Origin: Acidobacteriaceae bacterium
GTDB taxonomy: Bacteria > Acidobacteriota > Terriglobia > Terriglobales > Acidobacteriaceae
DNA length: 11,977 bases
Direction of reading: 5' to 3'
NCBI GenBank assembly: GCA_030040175.1
Contig: JASHUF010000355.1
Location: 1-11,977 of the forward strand
Shown piece by piece: positions 6,290 through 11,977 of this stretch (positions are counted from its first letter, which is position 1; each line of letters starts with the position of its first letter). Below the pieces are notes generated by a model. That model had not been told where the DNA came from. It was given only the letters and a program-made list of their open reading frames with translations, and did no database searches. The translations under genes were made by a program, and so were the position numbers.

Positions 6290-9200
6290 TCAATGCACAA
6301 CCAGATTGACCACGGCGTTATGCACGATGCCGTTGGCTGAGCCGGTAATCAGCACCGTGTAGGTTCCCGCAGGCGCGGGGACTGTGGCCTGGGCCGGATT
6401 CGAGCCGCTGGTGCCCTTGGAGCCGCCTCCTCCACAGCCGGCCAGAAACGACACGGTCAGCACGACCGAGAGCATGGCGATCCATGTCTCGATCCGGGCC
6501 CTGCGCCGCAGGCTCAAGGGAAAGAGAAGCACGGCGCCAAGCGCGAACGTTGTTCCCTCCGCGAACATGCTGCCGCCCCCCGGCCCGGGCCTGCGCATTG
6601 CGGCTGCTGCGGGGACAAAGGCATTGATCGTCAGCGTGGCCGACGCGGTTGTGCTGAATGAGGGTGAGGAGGGGCTAACGCTGCACGACAACTGGTTCGA
6701 TGAAGGTGTGCAGGTGAGATTGAGCGTGCCGTTGAAGTTGTTCACAGAGGTCAAGTTCAGTGCGATGGTTCCGCTGCTCCCGCTTGGCACCGTGATTTGC
6801 GGGATCGCGGGAACGACCATGAAATCGCCCACTGTCTGGCTCACGGTCAGGCTCACGGCATTGCTCGTGGAACCGGCGTAATTGTCGTCTCCGTAGTAGA
6901 TGGCGACAATTTGATTGGAACCGTTGCTCCAGAAATTTGCAGGGCTGGCACTGAAGGAATTGGTGCTGGTGGCGCCCGTGGCCGAGGAAGTCAGGTAATC
7001 CTCGGCAATGAGGACGCCATCGTCGTAGTAGTAGACCCAACCGGTTGGGGCGACGTTATTGCTCCCTGTTACCGTGGTTGTCAATTGTGCATCCTGCGTT
7101 CCCGAGATGCTGCTGGGCGAGATGCTCAAGGTGGCGGTCGAAGCAGTCTGCGGAGTGGCGGCCTGCACCATGAGGAAATTCAGGTAATTTACGCCGGAGG
7201 TTTGCCAGTTGGCGTCGCCGTTATAAGCGAGCTGGGGATAGTATTCGCCCGGCGCCAGATTCGAGAAGGTCGCCGTCGCCTCGGAGTACAAACTATAGAT
7301 CCCGCTCGGAGAAACCAGAGAAACGGTTTGCGAGTAGGCAGGATTTGTGCAGGACGGGAAGACCAGATTGGTTGTGTTCAGGCAGATGGTCGCGGTGCCG
7401 GTGGGGCCGACCACACCCGGAGGAGCAACGCCTTCCGAGAGGATGCCCACGCTCGGACCTACCTCGGCGGCAACGCCGATGCTGCCGCCGGCGTTCACTA
7501 CCCAGCCCCCGGATGAAGACGACAAAGGCGCAAGGACATTCAAACTCATGACCGGGTAGCCCTTGGCGACGGAAAGGTTGACCGGAGCAGCCGACGAGGC
7601 CTGAAAGCTCGCGTCACCGGAGTAGGTGGCGCTGGCTGTGTGCGAGCCGACGGTGAGAACCGGTGTCGTCCATGAAGCGATGCCGCCGACATTCAGGGGA
7701 ATGGAGGTGGTTGCGCCATCCACCGTGAAGGCCACGCTGCCCGTGGCGGCGCCATCGCTCTGGCCGGGCAGCAGATTCGCGCCCACAGGCTGCGCGCTGA
7801 GATAGACGGGAACGCCGTACGACAATTCGGATTCGGGGATGTCGTTATCCCCAAGAACTTTGAGGGCCAGCGCCGAGGGTTCCGGCGAGACGGTGAGGGT
7901 TTGGGGCGAGGAGGAGCTGGCGGCGAAGACCCCGTCTCCGCCGTAGCGCGCGGTGAGTTCGTAGGTACCGCCGGGCAAATCGTTCAAAGTCGTGGAGCCC
8001 TCGCCGCCATTGAGGAGAACCGCGGTCTGGCTCCCACTCGCAGGCAAGGTGGAGCTGGTGAGAATCGAAACCGCTCCCGTGGGCGTACCGCTGCCGGAGG
8101 CCGGGGCAACGCTGGTGCTGAGAGTCACGTTGAGACCATGGGTAATCGAAGCGGGAGAAACCTCAAGGGATGTGGTAGTGGACTGGAATGTAATGGCATT
8201 CCAGTTGTTCAGCAGATTGGCGGCATCGACGGAGCCCCATCCGCTGGCGAGATCGAAGCCGGGAGCGGCAGCGTAGACGGTCGACTCACCTTCACTGACT
8301 GCCACGCCTGCGCTGTTGAGCGTGCAGTCGGCGTCGCTTTCGACACAGATGTCCCAGTTTCCGCCCAGCGTGATGTCGCGGAAGGAAGAGGGCTTTTGCT
8401 GGGACAAAGGGTAAAGTACCGTGTCTGCCTGGCCCTGGCGGCCGTATTTCTGCACTACCAGTGCCATCATGCCAGCCATGGCCTGCGCTGAGGCCGAGGT
8501 GCCACCCACCACATCAAAGTCAAAGTTCCCGCTCGCATCGGGCGCGCACGCTCCTTCGAAATCGCAGATCACGTAACCGGAAAAATTGGCTCCATTCGAT
8601 GCAAACAGGGAAACGTCCGGCAGGTCGCGGGCGCCATCAGCGGGCACGCCGGGGCCGGATTGCCAGGACGGCTTCGCATAACCGCTCACACAGCCGCCGG
8701 TAACAAGATTCACGGTGCTGCAATTGCTGGCGCCGCCGCCGGCAGCGTACATCTCGTCGCGCGCCAAGCCGTTGGAAATCGCGTCGAGGCCGAAGGCGTC
8801 GTTCCACACCTGCTCCGTGATCGGCGCGATCAGCGAGCCCTTGGTCACGGAATTGTTGGTGGCGTTCCAAAATGTAGACGCGCTGGGGGCGCCGGTTGCG
8901 TAGTCCGCGTAATAAAAATCCGTGCCGCCGACTGCGACGTCCCAGGGTGTCGAGGCCAGTCCATTGACCGCAGGCCCGGCGAGCGATCCTTCAAGGAGAT
9001 AGTCTTCGTCGGGTATCTGGCCATAGTCTGCGGCAGCGACCAGCACGGTTTGACCCTGCGCGGCGGCCTGCTCCCAGATCGCATTCCAAAACTGGTTGCC
9101 GCCCGTCCCTTGCTCTTGTTCGCCCGAGCCCCAGCTCACGCTCAATACGTCGGCCTGGTCGTCTTCCACTGCGCGCAATGCGGCCAGCTCCAGGGGATCC

Positions 9201-10183
9201 TGGGATGGCGAGCCGGCGGAGAGATAAAGATCCACGACCGCGGCCGGCGCTACCGCTCCGGCCAGCTCCACGTCCAGATACGATTCAACGTCGCTGGTGT
9301 TGGTACCGGGATCGCCTCCATCAAGGACCACTTGAAGCGTGTTGGCGCTGAGGCCGAAGACGCTGCGGTAAGAGCTCGCCAGGCTGACGTCGATATTCGA
9401 CTCGTCGATAATGCCGATGGTGACGCCGGCGCCGGTCACGTTGGCTGAATAGACGGAGTTGAGGTCGTACTGCGTATAGAAATCCGCCGGGGCCACCCCG
9501 TAAAGCAGCGGGCTCCAGGAGGAGGGCAGGTTGAACTCGGGAACGAAGCGGCGCGTGCCGGCATCGTAGTGCCCTTTTCCGGCCTCTTGAAACTGGGGCG
9601 TGGGCCGGAAGTCGTGCAAAGGCGAGAGACCGGCGACAATTCCCGCTAGGGCTTTGGGAATTCGTAAACCGGTCGCATTGGCATGGTGCACTTGGCCGTT
9701 TACCAGGTACTCGTGTATCTGTGTATGAAAGGCGTCATTCAACTGGCCCACAGTGCCGGAGAATTCAACGAACCGCCTCGCCCTGGATACGCGGCTCACG
9801 TTGAAGCCGCTCGCGGAGAGCCACCCTGTGACCGCATCCATATCCGCGTCGGCAGGCCCGAAGCGGCTGCCGATCTCTTCCGGAGTGAGCCAGTGGTGAT
9901 AACTCGGCGATCCCGGCGTCTGCTGGTCTTTGAGAAGCTGCTGAAAGGCTGCCTCGCGCTCCGGCGGCCGGTTGAGCAACAGCAGCAGCCGGTCCGCGGG
10001 CACGGATTCGTTCACGGCGCCATGATCGTAGCCAGGCTGCGCGAGCGGGTGCACGGAACTCGGCAGAGTAACAAGCTTCGTGATGTCGACAGGCTGCGTA
10101 ACCAGCCGGGTAGCCGGAGGCTGGGCGGCGGCTGGAAGCGAAAGGATGACTGCGAAAAGAGAGCACAACCCTAGCCGCTTCAT
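6290..10183 (-). CDS. Secreted sedolisin (S53 / pro-kumamolisin) serine-carboxyl peptidase with Ig-like repeats and C-terminal anchor
   Basis: This is a 1297-residue exported endopeptidase; sedolisins typically work at acid pH and mature by removal of a propeptide. Order: signal peptide 1-20 (SLFAVILSLPAAA); pro-kumamolisin activation domain ~55-200; S53 catalytic domain ~225-660. Catalytic residues visible are E300 and D304 (ESYLD), oxyanion-hole D386 (AAADYG) and nucleophile S563 (GGTSAS). The C-terminal calcium-site region is FRDIT (~601-605) with APGFDLASGWG (~640-650). Then come about four Ig-like units (~666-766, 770-872, 876-1008, 1014-1115) and a further beta-rich unit (~1118-1190). 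The end has a GPGGGS motif, TM ~1209-1224, an RRRAR cluster, a second TM ~1233-1249 with LAGC (C1250), and a short beta-rich tail. It is much longer than single-domain sedolisins. ATG 10183 has only a weak ribosome binding site, but the signal peptide supports it. A small secreted-peptide gene follows 39 nt downstream. Confidence 0.94.
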   Translation of the reverse strand: MKRLGLCSLFAVILSLPAAAQPPATRLVTQPVDITKLVTLPSSVHPLAQPGYDHGAVNESVPADRLLLLLNRPPEREAAFQQLLKDQQTPGSPSYHHWLTPEEIGSRFGPADADMDAVTGWLSASGFNVSRVSRARRFVEFSGTVGQLNDAFHTQIHEYLVNGQVHHANATGLRIPKALAGIVAGLSPLHDFRPTPQFQEAGKGHYDAGTRRFVPEFNLPSSWSPLLYGVAPADFYTQYDLNSVYSANVTGAGVTIGIIDESNIDVSLASSYRSVFGLSANTLQVVLDGGDPGTNTSDVESYLDVELAGAVAPAAVVDLYLSAGSPSQDPLELAALRAVEDDQADVLSVSWGSGEQEQGTGGNQFWNAIWEQAAAQGQTVLVAAADYGQIPDEDYLLEGSLAGPAVNGLASTPWDVAVGGTDFYYADYATGAPSASTFWNATNNSVTKGSLIAPITEQVWNDAFGLDAISNGLARDEMYAAGGGASNCSTVNLVTGGCVSGYAKPSWQSGPGVPADGARDLPDVSLFASNGANFSGYVICDFEGACAPDASGNFDFDVVGGTSASAQAMAGMMALVVQKYGRQGQADTVLYPLSQQKPSSFRDITLGGNWDICVESDADCTLNSAGVAVSEGESTVYAAAPGFDLASGWGSVDAANLLNNWNAITFQSTTTSLEVSPASITHGLNVTLSTSVAPASGSGTPTGAVSILTSSTLPASGSQTAVLLNGGEGSTTLNDLPGGTYELTARYGGDGVFAASSSSPQTLTVSPEPSALALKVLGDNDIPESELSYGVPVYLSAQPVGANLLPGQSDGAATGSVAFTVDGATTSIPLNVGGIASWTTPVLTVGSHTASATYSGDASFQASSAAPVNLSVAKGYPVMSLNVLAPLSSSSGGWVVNAGGSIGVAAEVGPSVGILSEGVAPPGVVGPTGTATICLNTTNLVFPSCTNPAYSQTVSLVSPSGIYSLYSEATATFSNLAPGEYYPQLAYNGDANWQTSGVNYLNFLMVQAATPQTASTATLSISPSSISGTQDAQLTTTVTGSNNVAPTGWVYYYDDGVLIAEDYLTSSATGATSTNSFSASPANFWSNGSNQIVAIYYGDDNYAGSTSNAVSLTVSQTVGDFMVVPAIPQITVPSGSSGTIALNLTSVNNFNGTLNLTCTPSSNQLSCSVSPSSPSFSTTASATLTINAFVPAAAAMRRPGPGGGSMFAEGTTFALGAVLLFPLSLRRRARIETWIAMLSVVLTVSFLAGCGGGGSKGTSGSNPAQATVPAPAGTYTVLITGSANGIVHNAVVNLVVH

Positions 10184-10273
10184 GTCTCGACTACGCCGCC
10201 CTTCTGGGCCGCCGTTTCAAAAGCCCGACTACTATGAAGTAAGGACGAAATCTCGCATGGGAAGCCCAAGAGC

Positions 10274-10279
10274 ATTATA
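10274..10279 (-). promoter_or_regulatory. Candidate -10 box (TATAAT) for the sedolisin gene
   Basis: A perfect TATAAT on the minus strand, about 90 bp before the sedolisin ATG and just downstream of the terminator of the preceding unit. At the expected distance the -35 position reads CGCGGT, a poor match, so the promoter would need an activator or an alternative sigma factor. This is a position-based inference. Confidence 0.35.
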
Positions 10280-10289
10280 GCGCCCGCTC

Positions 10290-10312
10290 AAAAAAAACCG
10301 CGGCCCGCTGGT
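10290..10312 (-). terminator. Rho-independent terminator of the enolase/acetyltransferase unit
   Basis: Read on the minus strand, ACC-A-GCG-GGC-CGC-GGT can fold into a six-bp GC-rich stem with one bulged A and a three-nt loop. It is followed directly by eight T residues (10297-10290). It lies 22 bp after the stop codon of the acetyltransferase remnant, on the right strand to end that transcript before the sedolisin promoter region. Confidence 0.6.
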
Positions 10313-10334
10313 AGTGGCTCAGTTTGAAATCTGA

Positions 10335-10645
10335 TCAGCGCTCAACATTCAGCCAGCGCGCGATCTCATCGATGGTGCTATACAGGCGCCCGGGTCGCTG
10401 AGAAAACGGCTTAAATCCAAACTTGGGATAGAAGGCCATTGCTTTCTCTTTGGGATCTACCACCATTGACCGGCAGCCGTGAATTCTCTCCCCGGCAAGT
10501 GCGAGCCTGAAAGCGGCTTCTACTAGAAATTTTCGGTGCCCGTTGCCTTGACGATTCTCATGGACCCCCATCTTCCCTAGAAGCATCGCAGGAATAAATG
10601 GCCGCTTCGAATTCCTCAAGAGCCAATCTGGCCGTGCTTGGAGAG
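10335..10645 (-). pseudogene. 5'-truncated GNAT acetyltransferase remnant (TacT/AtaT-toxin-like C-terminal half)
   Basis: The frame reads as the C-terminal half of a GNAT N-acetyltransferase of the kind paired with ribbon-helix-helix antitoxins: FIPAMLLGKMGVHENRQGNG, then FLVEAAFRLALAGERIHG, CRSMVVDPKEKAMAFYPKFG and RPGRLYSTIDEIARWL. These GNAT toxins are usually about 160 residues; here only ~100 align in style, and the N-terminal half, including early acetyl-CoA-fold strands, is absent. The frame does stay open upstream to ATG 10748, but that part lies inside the enolase gene in another frame and does not look like GNAT sequence. The acetyl-CoA loop reads RQGNGHRK, where family members usually have a Gly in place of the Arg. 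FYPKFGF has Pro where Glu is usual. No antitoxin gene is visible. The region is noticeably richer in A/T than its neighbours. It is most likely a decaying fragment left next to the enolase gene. A short functional protein is possible but unlikely. Confidence 0.6.
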
Positions 10646-10660
10646 GTCTATCTATCGAGA

Positions 10661-11950
10661 CTAAATTGCTAAGCGATCCAGAATCTTCCGTCCCATGAAC
10701 TGGGCGCGGGGACCAAGATGGCGCCCGATTCGAATTACTTCGTTCCACTTTGCCGTGCGTTCCCCGCGCGCAAAGGAGCCAACCTTGAGTTGGCCTGCGT
10801 TGGTTGCGACAGCCAAGTGCGCGATGAACGTATCCTCGCTTTCACCGGATCGTGCGGAGATCACCGGGTTCCAACCCGCCTCTTGCGTCAACTTGATGGC
10901 GTCCAGTGTCTCCGTGACGGTGCCAATCTGGTTGAGCTTGATCAGCACGGCGTTGGCGGCGTCGCGCTCGATACCCTCGCGAATTCGTGCAGGATTTGTG
11001 GTGAAGAGATCATCGCCGATCAATTGAACGTGGTCACGGAGTGAGGACGCAATGGCACTCCAGCCATTCCAGTCGGTGTCAGCCATGGGATCTTCAATCG
11101 AAACGATCGAATATCGATCACACCAAGCGACTTGAAGTTCGACGAACTGCGAAGACGTGAAACTGCGCCCTTCCAACCGGAAAGAGTAGAGCTGTGTTTG
11201 CAGGTCATAGAGGCCGCTGGCTGCAATGTCCAGGGAAATGGCCGCATCGTGCCCGGGCTTGTAGCCGGCCACGACAATCGCGTCCGTCATGAGCTGTAAT
11301 ACAGCTTCATTGGTGGAGAATTCGGGCCAATACCCTCCTTCGTCGGCAACTCCATAGACCGTGCCTCGCCGGCGCATCAGGTCGCCCGCAGCACGGTGGA
11401 CGTTGAAGGTGATCTCGAAGGCATCTTGAAGAGACGCCGCGCCCATCGGGACCAACATGAAATCCTGCACATCGGTGCGCCAATTCGCGTGAGCTCCACC
11501 ACCGATGATCTGGATTTCCGGCAGTGGCAGAAGGGTTCCGTGGGATTGACCCAGGTAATCGTAAAGAGGCAGGCGAAGCGCGGCAGCGGCAGCATTCGCA
11601 GCCGCCATGGACACAGCTAGAATCGCGTTCGCCCCGAGCCGCGACTTCGACGGAGTTCCATCCAACTCGATGAGAACGCGGTCCAGGCCAGCCTGGTCTC
11701 GCACGTCCCATCCATGGAGCGCGGGCGCAATCTCTCGTTGAACGTTAGCAATTGCCCGGAAGACCGACTTTCCGCAGAATCGGGCCGGGTCGCCATCGCG
11801 AAGTTCAAGCGCCTCGAACTGACTTGTCGAAGCACCCGACGGAGCAGTGCCGCGTCCCGTTTCGCCGGTGTCGAGTTCGATCTCCGCTTCCACCGTCGGT
11901 GTACCGCGCGAATCGTAGACCTGGTACGCATGGATCGAATTGATGATCAT
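10661..11950 (-). CDS. eno: Enolase-family protein (phosphopyruvate hydratase or divergent paralogue)
   Basis: Canonical enolase interconverts 2-phosphoglycerate and phosphoenolpyruvate in the cytoplasm. At 429 residues the length is normal and the fold signatures run throughout: VYDSRGTPTVEAEI (11-24), PSGAST (37-42), IELDGTPSKSRLGANAIL (94-111), DEGG (203-206), SIEDPMADTDW (284-294), GDDLFTTN (312-319) and IKLNQIGTVTETL (337-349). By comparison with yeast enolase numbering, metal ligands D241, E286 and D313 are kept, as are the catalytic pair E204/K338, H154 and K389. Several surrounding positions differ: HRSGETED appears as ARSGESED (A366 for His373), QEF as QDF (D163 for Glu168), and INGG as IGGG. 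This suggests a paralogue with altered chemistry or substrate, such as the enolase homologues of phosphonate/phosphinate pathways, though no such genes lie nearby. ATG 11950 has GGAG at 11959-11962. The symbol denotes the family only. Confidence 0.85.
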   Translation of the reverse strand: MIINSIHAYQVYDSRGTPTVEAEIELDTGETGRGTAPSGASTSQFEALELRDGDPARFCGKSVFRAIANVQREIAPALHGWDVRDQAGLDRVLIELDGTPSKSRLGANAILAVSMAAANAAAAALRLPLYDYLGQSHGTLLPLPEIQIIGGGAHANWRTDVQDFMLVPMGAASLQDAFEITFNVHRAAGDLMRRRGTVYGVADEGGYWPEFSTNEAVLQLMTDAIVVAGYKPGHDAAISLDIAASGLYDLQTQLYSFRLEGRSFTSSQFVELQVAWCDRYSIVSIEDPMADTDWNGWSAIASSLRDHVQLIGDDLFTTNPARIREGIERDAANAVLIKLNQIGTVTETLDAIKLTQEAGWNPVISARSGESEDTFIAHLAVATNAGQLKVGSFARGERTAKWNEVIRIGRHLGPRAQFMGRKILDRLAI

Positions 11951-11958
11951 TGCTGCAT

Positions 11959-11962
11959 CTCC
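11959..11962 (-). promoter_or_regulatory. Ribosome binding site of the enolase-family gene
   Basis: GGAG on the minus strand, eight nt before ATG 11950. The ATG at 11958 (overlapping the end of this motif region) runs into a stop after two codons, so ATG 11950 is the usable start. Confidence 0.6.
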
Positions 11963-11977
11963 AGCTGTTTCAACTCT

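Noticed and set aside
6600..8200. Repeated Ig-like units as possible DNA tandem repeats
   Set aside because: The similarity is at the level of protein fold and motif; the nucleotide sequence is not visibly repeated.
8660..9448. Plus-strand open frame of 262 codons inside the sedolisin region
   Set aside because: It is antisense to the S53 catalytic domain, which contains the conserved Glu, Asp and Ser residues; it is a GC-rich shadow frame.
10646..10748. N-terminal extension of the acetyltransferase frame back to ATG 10748
   Set aside because: This segment overlaps the enolase C-terminus in another frame, is Ser/Arg/Pro-rich and shows no GNAT features.
1..11977. CRISPR array, tRNA/rRNA genes, insertion sequence or prophage attachment sites
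   Set aside because: No regularly spaced repeats, RNA gene signatures, transposase frames or matching terminal inverted repeats were seen.

Overview
The window looks like chromosomal DNA from a GC-rich Acidobacteriota (probably Terriglobia). This placement is inferred from gene architecture, not from a marker gene. The main clues are a very large TonB-dependent receptor with an N-terminal carboxypeptidase-regulatory-like domain, and a secreted sedolisin (S53) peptidase with a long chain of Ig-like domains and a Gly/Arg/hydrophobic C-terminus of the style common in that phylum. The DNA is densely coding, with no intergenic gap above about 210 bp. I see no rRNA, tRNA, CRISPR array or insertion sequence.

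Layout. (1) 1-2602, minus strand: 5' part of an outer-membrane TonB-dependent receptor whose 3' end lies outside the window. (2) 2603-2807: divergent regulatory region with a perfect 7-bp direct repeat at 11-bp period, the spacing expected of an OmpR/PhoB-type operator. (3) 2808-6057, plus strand: a putative operon of a secreted YncE-like beta-propeller protein, an OmpR-family response regulator (starting 17 nt after the propeller stop codon) and a HAMP-containing sensor histidine kinase. (4) 6055-6070: a small perfect hairpin whose two outer ends are the stop codons of two convergent genes. (5) 6068-10183, minus strand: a 1297-residue sedolisin with Ig-like repeats, followed 39 nt later by a 60-residue putative secreted peptide. 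(6) 10274-10312: an intrinsic terminator for the upstream minus-strand unit, next to a perfect TATAAT that could serve the sedolisin gene. (7) 10335-11950, minus strand: a divergent enolase homologue followed by a 5'-truncated GNAT acetyltransferase remnant resembling the C-terminal half of TacT-type toxins.

How the parts may work together. The receptor, propeller protein and two-component system form a plausible envelope module: an outer-membrane importer, an exported propeller partner, and a sensor/regulator pair that may control both through the shared divergent promoter region. E. coli has a similar receptor/propeller pairing in yncD-yncE, but the substrate here cannot be read from the sequence. 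The sedolisin and its small partner form a separate secretory unit that converges on the two-component operon. The enolase homologue keeps the catalytic Lys/Glu pair and the metal ligands but has changed residues around the substrate, so it may not be the glycolytic enzyme. The acetyltransferase fragment behind it appears to be decaying.
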